A stretch of 64,000 nucleotides of DNA. Source: JASLEW01 sp963732005 (GTDB lineage: Bacteria > Acidobacteriota > Thermoanaerobaculia > Multivoradales > UBA5704). Positions 17,400 to 24,274 of the stretch are shown piece after piece. A program made the position numbers and the translations under genes. Positions within the stretch are counted from its first letter, which is position 1. Each line of letters begins with the position of its first letter. The stretch lies in NCBI GenBank assembly GCA_963732005.1, contig CAVSXT010000005.1:434001-498000 (forward strand). The letters are read 5' to 3'. The notes beneath the pieces were generated by a model. It saw nothing but the letters and a program-made list of their open reading frames with translations. It searched no databases and had not been told where the DNA came from.

Positions 17400-17500
17400 G
17401 TGGACCTCTCGCCCGCCTTCGAGGAACTCGTCGCCTCCTACGTGCTCTTCACCTGGCTCTACGATGCCTTCGAGAAGTTGTCCTACCTACGGGTCCGCGC
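17400..17500 (+). pseudogene. Fragment of a mobile-element helicase gene
   Basis: About 100 bp encodes VDLSPAFEELVASYVLFTWL then YDAFEKLSYLRVR, nearly identical to part of the intact helicase at about 42,823-42,925 (VDLSPPFEELAASYVLFTWL). It starts abruptly before and ends in frame noise after. This is direct evidence that a related replication module once occupied this chromosomal site or recombined with it. Confidence 0.75.
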
Positions 17501-17537
17501 GGCCCGAGCGCCCCTCCGCGCGTGATACGGTCGCAGC

Positions 17538-18770
17538 GTGGCCGCCGCACTGCCGCCGCGGCCGAAGTTTCCACATCCGCCAGCCGCGCAGCGGGCGGCG
17601 CGAGGCAGGCCTCTCGACGAGCTGCTGGCGACCTGCCTGACGGCGCCGCGGCGGCTCGACCGGCGGGTCGTCGCACGGCTGGTGCGCGAGCTGGCGCCGG
17701 ACGGCGTCGATCCGCGGCTCGCTCTCGCGTTGCTGGCGGCTCTCGTTTTTGCCCGCGGCGGCCTCCTGCGCGCGAACGACGGCGCGCTGCTGGATCGGCT
17801 GGAAACGCTCTGGAACGAGACCCTGACGACGGACCTTGCGGCGCCGCTCGGCGTGGCCGTGCGGGCGCTGGCCCATACCGCGCTCGGCCCCGCACTGGCC
17901 GACCGCCTGCTCCTGCCCACCACCACTCCTGGCACCGCTGTCGCCCCTGACGTCCATAGCGCCCCTGGCGTCCATAGCGTCCCTGGCCCCCCCGGCGGCT
18001 CTGGAGCCAAGGGAGCCAAGGGAGCCAATGGCGCTCCTGGCGCCGAGGGCGCCGCCGCCACGCCACCCCTCGCCGGCACGCTGCTGGACTGGCTTCGCTT
18101 CCTGGTGACGCGGCATCCCGAGTGGCTCGACATCGACGCGCTCATCCGTCGCGGCGCCGGCGCATGCGACCGCGAGCGGGTGCTCGGCGAGCTGGTCGAG
18201 CCGCTGCTGCACCATGCGCCCGAGAGCTTCACGCCGGCGCGGCTGAGCGCGCTTCGCGGCGTGTTCGGCACCACCCAACGCTGGCGCTACTTCGCTGCCT
18301 TCCTCGCCGCGGAGCCGTCGGCTCCGCCTGCAAGCCGGCGCCGCGCCGCGGCCATGCTGCGCGGCAAGCTGCCGTATCGCCACGCGGCGACACGGTGGCG
18401 GGGCGGCGGCCCCTTCCGGCTGGCGGTCGTCCAGAACCTCGTCTTCGGCCAGGAGTTCTTCGACGCGCTGACAGCCGGCTCCGTGCCTGTCTACCGTGGT
18501 GCGCCCGAGGTGGCCGAGCTTGCGCCGGCGCCCGGTTGCTACATCGACGCGGCGGACTTCGCGTCGCCGGCGGCGCTCGCCGCGCACCTCGACCGGCTGA
18601 GCGGCGACGACGCTGCGTATGCCGGCTACCACGCGTGGCGCGCTGGCGGCTTCTCGGCGGCGTTTCGCGCGCATCTCCGCCGCCTGGGACGGCCGCCCTT
18701 TGCGCGGCTGGCCGAGCGCGTCCGGGCGTGGATCGCGGCCGGCCGGCCGGCGGCCCACCGGCCAGAGTAG
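17538..18770 (+). CDS. GT10-like (fucosyltransferase-type) glycosyltransferase with collagen-like insert
   Basis: A 410-residue protein, GTG start. The C-terminal 130 residues match the GT10 alpha-1,3/4-fucosyltransferase acceptor/donor region: NLVFGQEFFDALTAGSVPVY, RGAPEVAELAPAPGCYID, and ADFASPAALAAHL to YHAWR. The N-terminal half is helical and not the usual GT10 N-terminal domain. Between them (about residues 150-175) lies a Gly-X-Y tract of eight triplets (GPPGGSGAKGAKGANGAPGA and on), unusual for a glycosyltransferase. It is convergent with a GT4 gene and probably acts in surface polysaccharide synthesis. Donor specificity is not provable here. Confidence 0.7.
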   Translation: MAAALPPRPKFPHPPAAQRAARGRPLDELLATCLTAPRRLDRRVVARLVRELAPDGVDPRLALALLAALVFARGGLLRANDGALLDRLETLWNETLTTDLAAPLGVAVRALAHTALGPALADRLLLPTTTPGTAVAPDVHSAPGVHSVPGPPGGSGAKGAKGANGAPGAEGAAATPPLAGTLLDWLRFLVTRHPEWLDIDALIRRGAGACDRERVLGELVEPLLHHAPESFTPARLSALRGVFGTTQRWRYFAAFLAAEPSAPPASRRRAAAMLRGKLPYRHAATRWRGGGPFRLAVVQNLVFGQEFFDALTAGSVPVYRGAPEVAELAPAPGCYIDAADFASPAALAAHLDRLSGDDAAYAGYHAWRAGGFSAAFRAHLRRLGRPPFARLAERVRAWIAAGRPAAHRPE

Positions 18771-18836
18771 CGAGCGGCCAGGAGCGACTGGCAGGAGCGA
18801 GGCGCCGCCGCTCCCGCCGGAGCTGAGTCCCCCCGG

Positions 18837-20114
18837 CTACGGTCCGGGTGCCCGGTTTGCGACCCGGTAGCCGTCGTTCCCGCCCGGGCCGGCGGCGGAC
18901 GCCGCCCGCAGCACCTCGCGCAGGTGCCGCACGCCCGCGGGACGCGCGTAGCGCCGGCGCACCAGGGCGAGAGCGTTACAGGCCAGGCGCCGCGCCAGGG
19001 ACCGGTCGTCGTGCAGGCGCAGGCAGGCGGCGGCGAGGCCGGAGGCATCGTCCGCCAGCAGGAGGTGGCGGCCGTCGCGCACCGCCAGTCCTTCGGCGCC
19101 GAGGCGGCTCGCCACCACCGGGACGCGCGCCGCAAACGCCTCCAGGATCTTGATGCGCGTCCCGCCTCCGGCGCGCAGCGGCGCCAGGGCGACGTCAGCC
19201 CAGTCATAGTGGGGCGCGAGGTCGGCGGGGTCGGCCCAGACCTCGATGCCGGGTGCGGCGAGCGCCACGACGGCAGGCGCCGGGTTGGCGCCTGCGATCC
19301 TCAATTCCACCTGCCGGGCCACCGAGCGCAGCCGGGGAACCACCTCGCCGGCGATCCAGCAGGCCGCGTCGACGTTGGGCTCGTAGCCGAGGTTGCCGAC
19401 GAAGAGCAGGTGCACCGCCGGCCCACTGCGCGGCCGGCGGCGGCGGCGGGGAGGCGTCTCGACGCTGTTCGGGACGACCTGCCGGGCGGCGCCCGGATGG
19501 CGTTCGGCGACGGCCACCGCGTGCAGACCGGAGACGGCCAGCACGAGGTCGAAGCGCGGCACCCAGAGCGCCTCGTGGCGTGCGTACTTCTGCGCTTCGG
19601 CGCCGGCCAGGAGGGCGTCCTCCGCGCGCCCCTGGAGGGCGAACATCTCGCCCAGGCGCTGGTGGGTGAGGCGCTCGTCGTCGTCGAGATCGAGCACCCG
19701 GAGCGTCCGGGGCTTGACCAGACCGGTCGGCGGGTCGGACAGGAAGGGTGCCGCGTAGGGAGCAAGGTAGCTGCGCAGCACCACGACCACAGCGAAGGGT
19801 GGCGGCCCTGCCGCGCCGTCCGCAGTGATGGCGGCGGTGGCCGCGCGCAACGCGGGGCTGGTGGCCCAGCGGCACAGGTGCGGCCGCGGGTATTGGCGCA
19901 GGGCGGCAAGGCGTGCGCCGGGATCGCGCTGGCGGGCGCCGAGGCTGTACAGCGGGTCGAGGGCGTCGTCGAGGGATAGGACGGCCAGGCGATGGGCGCA
20001 GCGCAAGGTGAAGTCCGCCGCCCGCGCGCTGCCACTGCCGCCGGCGACCGGCACCACGAGGACGGTCACCTGGTGGTCCATGGTGAGGGCGTCCAGGAAG
20101 GCGCCAGCCCGCAT
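18837..20114 (-). CDS. Glycosyltransferase family 4 protein (start uncertain)
   Basis: A GT-B fold glycosyltransferase of at least 425 residues. The C-terminal domain shows HLLFVGNLGYEPNVDAACWI, ELRIAGANPAP, and the donor-binding block LAPLRAGGGTRIKILEAFAA with the conserved Glu. The family's N-terminal Rossmann strand (HALLISPLLPQAAGNGLAMR) is encoded in frame upstream of the first ATG, as far as about 20,178, but there is no ATG, GTG or TTG there. The true start is therefore non-canonical, or a base was lost. It follows the PqqD-like gene closely. Confidence 0.8.
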   Translation of the reverse strand: MRAGAFLDALTMDHQVTVLVVPVAGGSGSARAADFTLRCAHRLAVLSLDDALDPLYSLGARQRDPGARLAALRQYPRPHLCRWATSPALRAATAAITADGAAGPPPFAVVVVLRSYLAPYAAPFLSDPPTGLVKPRTLRVLDLDDDERLTHQRLGEMFALQGRAEDALLAGAEAQKYARHEALWVPRFDLVLAVSGLHAVAVAERHPGAARQVVPNSVETPPRRRRRPRSGPAVHLLFVGNLGYEPNVDAACWIAGEVVPRLRSVARQVELRIAGANPAPAVVALAAPGIEVWADPADLAPHYDWADVALAPLRAGGGTRIKILEAFAARVPVVASRLGAEGLAVRDGRHLLLADDASGLAAACLRLHDDRSLARRLACNALALVRRRYARPAGVRHLREVLRAASAAGPGGNDGYRVANRAPGP

Positions 20115-20190
20115 GGCGAGGCCGTTGCCAGCCGCCTGGGGCAGGAGCGGCGAGATCAGCAGCGCGTGGGGCCGGCCGGTCGTGGCAGTC

Positions 20191-20424
20191 CTACGGTAGG
20201 TCGCCGGTAACCCCTTCGATCAGGCCCTCCGCGAGGAGGTTCGCCAGGCATTCCGCCACCTCGTCCCGAGGCGGTTCGAGGAGGTGGAAGGTCCTGGCGA
20301 GGAAGGACGGCAGGGCGGCGGCGGGTGTCGCGCCGTCGCAGAGCGTGAGGATGAGGGCCGCGGTGCGGTTGAGGTAGTGCACGCGGTCGCGCTCCGGCTG
20401 GTAGACGACGAAACCGTCGGTCAC
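20191..20424 (-). CDS. PqqD-like RRE-domain protein
   Basis: A 77-residue winged-helix PqqD/RRE-type protein: TDGFVVYQPERDRVHYLNRT, AALILTLCDGATPAAALPSF, and a C-terminal helix ECLANLLAEGLIEG. Stand-alone members bind leader peptides for RiPP enzymes; in polysaccharide loci similar proteins of unclear role occur. The likely N terminus lies upstream in another frame (an ATG near 20,517 encodes MAQTEDRSG...), so a frameshift or an internal GTG start are alternatives. No radical SAM or precursor gene is nearby. Gene order suggests co-transcription with the GT4 gene. Confidence 0.7.
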   Translation of the reverse strand: MTDGFVVYQPERDRVHYLNRTAALILTLCDGATPAAALPSFLARTFHLLEPPRDEVAECLANLLAEGLIEGVTGDLP

Positions 20425-20914
20425 CTCGCTCAGCTCGACGCCGGTAGCCAGCCCGCGGCCGCATCTGCCAATCGACCGTACCGGATCGGTCCTCCGTCTG
20501 CGCCATGGTGGGTAGTATCGGCGCGGCGCGGCGACCCGTCAATCGGCGCCGCCGTCCGCGCCGACGGCAGCCTCCGCGCTGTGGACCGAGCAATCGCTGG
20601 AGCCGCAATCGCTGGCCTTCGTCGATGCCTTATGGGCTGTCATGAACCCGATCCTGCAATCATCGACGGCCCAGTACGGCGTGCCCGACCTGCAGCTCGG
20701 AGCTCAGCTGACGACGTCACCGAACCCCGCCTACGTCCACGCCTACTGGAGCAGTCCGACGCACAACTTCGTGCCCTTCTTGATCGGCGTCAAGAACAAG
20801 TACGTCCTGCAAGGACGTGTTCAAGTTCGCCCAGAGCATTCCTCTCACGCTCTGAGGGCGATTCGGCACTCGGCGCGCCAGTTCTCGTAGGTCTTGAAGC
20901 TGACCCCGGCCGGC

Positions 20915-21000
20915 CTGCCACGTTCTTCTGCCGAAGCCCGCGGTCAAGCCGCCGCTGCTTGAGGTGCTCCCCGACCGTCGATTGCTTCTTGGGACAGCCC
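20915..21000 (-). pseudogene. Short HTH relic, opposite orientation
   Basis: The minus strand encodes STVGEHLKQRRLDRGLRQKN followed by VA, the first HTH helix region of the family seen intact at 21,030 on the plus strand and degraded at 16,270. Only about 85 bp remain. The remaining 20,590-20,914 interval shows no convincing gene on either strand. Confidence 0.55.
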
Positions 21001-21029
21001 GCCCGAGGTTCCCGTCCTCTCAAGGTGAC

Positions 21030-21536
21030 ATGGCACTTGTCCATGAACCCCTGGGGATGCGTGGCCCTTTTGTGATCCGCCTCAGAGGCCGGATTCCTCA
21101 CCCTGCCGGCTACCCCGAGACGCCGAGGATCCTGGCCGACCACCTGAAGAAGGCTCGCCTTGACCGCGGCATCCCGCAGAGGGCTGCGGCCAGGGCGATC
21201 GGCTGCGGCTCTCTGACCTTCCTCCATTGGGAAAAGGGCCGTGTGGCGCCCGACGTTGGCTTCTGGCCGGCGATCCTCGCCTTTCTGGGCTACGACCCCC
21301 GGCCGGAGCCTGCGGGCTTTGGTGGGCGGATCAGGGCCGCACGTGAAGCCGAGGGCCTGTCCGAACGGGAGCTCGCCCGCCGGCTCGGACTCGACCCCGG
21401 CTCGGTGGCCGCCTGGGAGCGAGGCGAGATGAGCCCGGCATACTCGCGGACTTGGTGGGTCTTCGAGCGCTATCTGGCTACAGCACGGGCTCCCGGCTCA
21501 GCTGCCGAGGAAGAACGTAATGGGCTTGCCGTATAG
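21030..21536 (+). CDS. Two-domain XRE-like HTH protein
   Basis: A 168-residue predicted DNA-binding protein. After an N-terminal tail (RGPFVIRLRGRIPHPAGYPE) there are two helix-turn-helix units: ILADHLKKARLDRGIPQRAA to FLHWEKGRVAPD, then IRAAREAEGLSERELARRLG to AAWERGEMSP. This arrangement (xxLGxHLrkrRL...WEkGr...FLGYdP...LGxrirxxRxxxGLSqxelA) is a common repeated accessory family in Acidobacteriota and Myxococcota. Its end overlaps the end of the divergent XRE gene. Target unknown; two relics occur in this window. Confidence 0.8.
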   Translation: MALVHEPLGMRGPFVIRLRGRIPHPAGYPETPRILADHLKKARLDRGIPQRAAARAIGCGSLTFLHWEKGRVAPDVGFWPAILAFLGYDPRPEPAGFGGRIRAAREAEGLSERELARRLGLDPGSVAAWERGEMSPAYSRTWWVFERYLATARAPGSAAEEERNGLAV

Positions 21537-21767
21537 CTTCGCGAACTTCTCAAGCTCGGTCGGATCGATCCGGCGCTCCCCGGTCTCCACCTTGGAGACG
21601 AAGGACTGCGGCTTGCCGAGGTGCTCCGCGACCTTCTCCTGGGTCATACCCGCCGCCTCCCTGGCTTCCCGGAGTCGCTCGCGCATGCGCTTGTATTCGG
21701 GCGTGTGGATGGGCTTCATGGTAGCCGGGGCCTTGGGCTTCACGTCCTGCACCTGAAGATTCTTCAT
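21498..21767 (-). CDS. XRE-family repressor
   Basis: An 89-residue transcriptional regulator with one helix-turn-helix: YKRMRERLREAREAAGMTQE, KVAEHLGKPQSFVSKVETGE, RRIDPTELEKFAKLYGKPIT. It is divergent from the operon starting at 21,842, and the intergenic region has a palindrome beside that operon's ribosome-binding site. The simplest reading is a repressor of the plus-strand control module. The start is the ATG after GGGGATGGG; an internal ATG at 21,719 is possible. Confidence 0.9.
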   Translation of the reverse strand: MKNLQVQDVKPKAPATMKPIHTPEYKRMRERLREAREAAGMTQEKVAEHLGKPQSFVSKVETGERRIDPTELEKFAKLYGKPITFFLGS

Positions 21768-21814
21768 CCCATCCCCGGATAACCCAGGTTCGGATAGTCT
21801 CGCCGTCGACGAAG

Positions 21815-21831
21815 CATCCCAAGATGGGATG
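21815..21831. promoter_or_regulatory. Palindromic operator candidate
   Basis: CATCCCA-AGA-TGGGATG is a perfect 7-bp inverted repeat with a 3-nt spacer. It lies between the divergent XRE repressor and the plus-strand operon, touching the GAAGGAGG ribosome-binding site of the latter. A related CATCCC half-site borders the repressor's own start. The size and position fit an XRE-family operator. Confidence 0.5.
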
Positions 21832-21841
21832 AAGGAGGCAT

Positions 21842-22159
21842 ATGCCTGAGCCCGAGACCCCCGAACGCTGGCCCATCGCCCGGTGCAGGGAAACCCTGTG
21901 GGAGGCGGCCTGCCAGATCCTCCTCGTGCGGGAGGAACTCGCATCGCTGCGCGCCGCTCTGCCCTTGCCCGACGATCTGGACGAGCGGCTCGAACATCTG
22001 AAGCCCTACGACCTCCCAACCGACATGCTCGCGGCGGTCGAGACCGTGTGCCAAACCCTCCTCGCGCCCGCCCAAGCCGCGTTGGAGAAGACGGCGGCGG
22101 CGACCGAGGAGCAGCTCGCCCTTGAGTTCGAGGCGGAGGTGCAGAGATGGGCACGCTGA
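21842..22159 (+). CDS. Hypothetical helical protein, first gene of the control operon
   Basis: A 105-residue acidic, fully helical protein (CRETLWEAACQILLVREELA, CQTLLAPAQAALEKTAAATE). No domain recognised. A strong GAAGGAGG site precedes the ATG. Its 3' end overlaps the next HTH gene by 13 nt, so the two are co-translated. The context suggests a regulatory or partner protein. Confidence 0.7.
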   Translation: MPEPETPERWPIARCRETLWEAACQILLVREELASLRAALPLPDDLDERLEHLKPYDLPTDMLAAVETVCQTLLAPAQAALEKTAAATEEQLALEFEAEVQRWAR

Positions 22160-22554
22160 CGCTCTCGATCACCCGATCCGAACTCGCTCGCACCCTGGCC
22201 CTCCTCAGAGTCGCCCGCGGCTGGTCGCAGCAGGAGGTCGCATCAGCCGCCGGACTCTCGGCGGCCTTGGTCTCGAACGCCGAGAACTCCCAGGCCCTCC
22301 CGCCCTCCGTGCACTCCCTCGAAGTCATGGTCGAGTCGATGGGCTTCCCGCTCGCCATCCTCTCCCGCGCCCGCGACTTCCTGCGCGAGCTGGACGCCGA
22401 GGTCCGCCGGCAGGATGCCCGCCGCGAGGACCCCGCGTGGACGCGGGAGATGCCGACATTTCTTGTGGAGCCGGGACGGATGGCGGCCGAGCGCCGCTCC
22501 TTTCCGGGACCGCACACGACGAACTGGACAAGCGCGCGCTTCGCGCGGCGCTGA
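22147..22554 (+). CDS. XRE-family HTH regulator
   Basis: A 135-residue protein with an N-terminal helix-turn-helix: LARTLALLRVARGWSQQEVA, SAAGLSAALVSNAENSQALP, and HSLEVMVESMGFPLAILSRA. The C-terminal third is basic and probably disordered. It overlaps the preceding gene. Likely a second regulator of the element's control module. Confidence 0.85.
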   Translation: MGTLTLSITRSELARTLALLRVARGWSQQEVASAAGLSAALVSNAENSQALPPSVHSLEVMVESMGFPLAILSRARDFLRELDAEVRRQDARREDPAWTREMPTFLVEPGRMAAERRSFPGPHTTNWTSARFARR

Positions 22555-22564
22555 AGGAGAAGAC

Positions 22565-22828
22565 ATGAACAACCATACCCGAGTGCAAACCGGAGTCCGC
22601 ATGGAGAAGCGCTTGGTGAAGGTGCTGAAGGCTCTCGCCGAGCTGCGCGATCTCTCTTTGGGCGATCTCCTCGAATACATCGTCCGCGCCGGGTTCGCGG
22701 GCGAGGAGCCCTTCAACGCGGATGAGGTCCGGCAGATCACGGAGCTGACCCGCATCTACGGTCTTGATCTTGGCACTTGGCCCCGCGCGCGGGCGGGACA
22801 GGAGGCGGCCTCTGCAACCCAAAGCTAA
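22565..22828 (+). CDS. Small RHH-like protein
   Basis: An 87-residue protein, ATG after CTGAAGGAGAAG. The core GVRMEKRLVKVLKALAELRD and LSLGDLLEYIVRAGFAGEEP has the beta-helix-helix pattern of ribbon-helix-helix DNA-binding proteins. It is a paralog of the gene at 23,462 (both share SLGDLLEyi / LPDLVEEVLLAAF and a C-terminal PDLDxLA-like end). The two flank radC. Putative DNA-binding accessory protein. Confidence 0.7.
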   Translation: MNNHTRVQTGVRMEKRLVKVLKALAELRDLSLGDLLEYIVRAGFAGEEPFNADEVRQITELTRIYGLDLGTWPRARAGQEAASATQS

Positions 22829-23468
22829 GAGAGCGAGTACCAGGCGGAAGCCGAAGGGGGCCGAGGTGCTCTCGGATGCGGAACTCCTCGCGGCCCTGAT
22901 CGCCGAGGGCGAGGAGAACCCGCTGCCCTTGGCAGAGACCCTCGTGGGGCGGTGGGGCGATCTCTTCACCTTGCCGGGTACGTCGCGCGAGATGCTCCGC
23001 CACGAAGGGGTGGACGAGCGCCAGGCCACCCGGCTCCTCGCCGCCGCGGAACTCGGCCGGCGGTTGGCGCAGGGCGAGGTCCGGGAGAGGAAGCCCCTCG
23101 ATCGGCCCCATGAGGTGGCGCGCTACCTGACCCTCCGCTACGGCTTGCGCGATCAAGAGGTCATGGGTTCGCTCTTCCTCGACGTGCGCCACCGCTTGAT
23201 CTCCGATGCCGAGGCATACCGCGGCACGCTGCACCGGGCGGCTGTCGAGCCGCGAGAGATCCTGAAGGAATGCCTTCTGCGCGGCGCTGCCGGCGTGGTC
23301 ATCTTCCACACCCACCCGAGCGGCGATCCGACCCCGAGCAGCGAGGACGTGAACTTCAGTCAGCGGATGGCGATAGCCGCGAACTTCGTCGGCATCGAAC
23401 TCGTGGATCACCTGGTCCTGGGGAAGGCCGGCCGCTACGTCTCCCTGAAGCGGAGGGGCGCATGGTGA
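22764..23468 (+). CDS. RadC-like JAB-domain protein
   Basis: A 234-residue RadC family protein common on plasmids and ICEs. A helix-hairpin-helix-like region (LPGTSREMLRHEGVDERQAT) precedes the JAB1/MPN-type metal site FHTHPSGDPTPSSEDV, where the two His and the Asp are conserved, with SLFLDVRHRLI upstream. The start is a TTG inside the previous gene; later starts are possible. Despite its name, RadC has no proven DNA-repair role. In mobile elements it is a hallmark accessory gene of unknown function. Confidence 0.9.
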   Translation: MILALGPARGRDRRRPLQPKAKRASTRRKPKGAEVLSDAELLAALIAEGEENPLPLAETLVGRWGDLFTLPGTSREMLRHEGVDERQATRLLAAAELGRRLAQGEVRERKPLDRPHEVARYLTLRYGLRDQEVMGSLFLDVRHRLISDAEAYRGTLHRAAVEPREILKECLLRGAAGVVIFHTHPSGDPTPSSEDVNFSQRMAIAANFVGIELVDHLVLGKAGRYVSLKRRGAW

Positions 23469-23749
23469 AGCCCACGGTGACCCTCGACCGCAAGATCTTC
23501 GAGCTGACGCGGGCCGTCGCCGTGAGCCATGAGGTGCCGCTGCCCGATCTCGTGGAAGAGGTCTTGCTCGCGGCCTTCATGGGCGAGGAAGCCTTCCACC
23601 CGGACGAGCAAGACAAGATAGACATGCTCTCCAAGATCTACCTGCCGGACTTGGACAAGCTCGCCGAGCGGCGCCTCAGAGGCGGAATCCTCACCCGCAC
23701 GCGGCGGCCGAAGCGCCGGAGGAAGCGGCGCACCAAGAGCCCCGAGTGA
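23462..23749 (+). CDS. Small RHH-like protein, paralog of 22,565
   Basis: A 95-residue protein whose ATG overlaps the end of radC. TVTLDRKIFELTRAVAVSHE, VPLPDLVEEVLLAAFMGEEA and FHPDEQDKIDMLSKIYLPDL mirror the protein encoded at 22,565. The C terminus is strongly basic (RRPKRRRKRRTKSPE), suggesting nucleic-acid contact. Probably a ribbon-helix-helix regulator acting with its paralog. Confidence 0.7.
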   Translation: MVKPTVTLDRKIFELTRAVAVSHEVPLPDLVEEVLLAAFMGEEAFHPDEQDKIDMLSKIYLPDLDKLAERRLRGGILTRTRRPKRRRKRRTKSPE

Positions 23750-23753
23750 AGCC

Positions 23754-24200
23754 ATGGAACGGCAAGGCGAGACGACGGGCGCGAGCCCGATGCGAGACGG
23801 CAAGGCGGAGGCGGCGCGCGTTCGTGAGGCGCTCCGCAGCGTGATCGACGTGGCGGGCATGAGCCAGCGCGCGATCGAGCGCTCGCTGGCGGCCAGGGGC
23901 CAGGGCTTCGACATGAACCGCATGCTTACGGGTAGGTTCGAGACGAAGCTCTACCAGATCCTCGATGTCCTCGCCGTCCTCGAGATTCATCCGGTGGAGT
24001 TCTTTCGCCTGGTCTTCAGGGAGCCCACGAAGCAAAGCGCGATCCTTCTGCGGATGCGGGAGATCTTCGGCGCCGTGCGCCCGGCCGCGGTGGCGCCGCC
24101 CCCGAGCGCGCCAATGCCAGGAGTGACGCTCGACACGCTACAGCGCCGCGTGGAGGAGCTTGCCCGCCAGCTCGATCAGCTCGCGAAACGCGGGAGGTAG
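23754..24200 (+). CDS. HTH-containing protein with C-terminal coiled coil
   Basis: A 148-residue protein. The region VREALRSVIDVAGMSQRAIE, RSLAARGQGFDMNRMLTGRF and LYQILDVLAVLEIHPVEFFR is a lambda-repressor-like HTH. A Pro/Ala linker then leads to a short coiled coil (LQRRVEELARQLDQLAKRGR). Last gene of the control operon, 4 nt after the preceding stop. Internal Met13 is an alternative start. A terminator for the convergent DUF932 gene follows at once. Confidence 0.75.
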   Translation: MERQGETTGASPMRDGKAEAARVREALRSVIDVAGMSQRAIERSLAARGQGFDMNRMLTGRFETKLYQILDVLAVLEIHPVEFFRLVFREPTKQSAILLRMREIFGAVRPAAVAPPPSAPMPGVTLDTLQRRVEELARQLDQLAKRGR

Positions 24201-24211
24201 CGAGGCGCGCG

Positions 24212-24239
24212 AAAAAAGCCCCACGGGTGAGGCGTGGGG
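24212..24239 (-). terminator. Intrinsic terminator of the DUF932 gene
   Basis: CCCCACG-GGTGAGG-CGTGGGG (7-bp stem, 24,219-24,239) is followed, in the minus direction, by six T residues (24,217-24,212). It lies between the convergent HTH and DUF932 genes and terminates the minus-strand transcript. Confidence 0.8.
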
Positions 24240-24274
24240 TTGAAACATTGATCGACGGGAACCGGGTGTGGCAC

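Noticed and set aside
20642..20890. An 82-codon frame starting MNPILQSSTAQYGVP
   Set aside because: Looks partly coding, but no ribosome-binding site, no family resemblance, and it lies in a decayed region with an HTH relic; evidence too thin.
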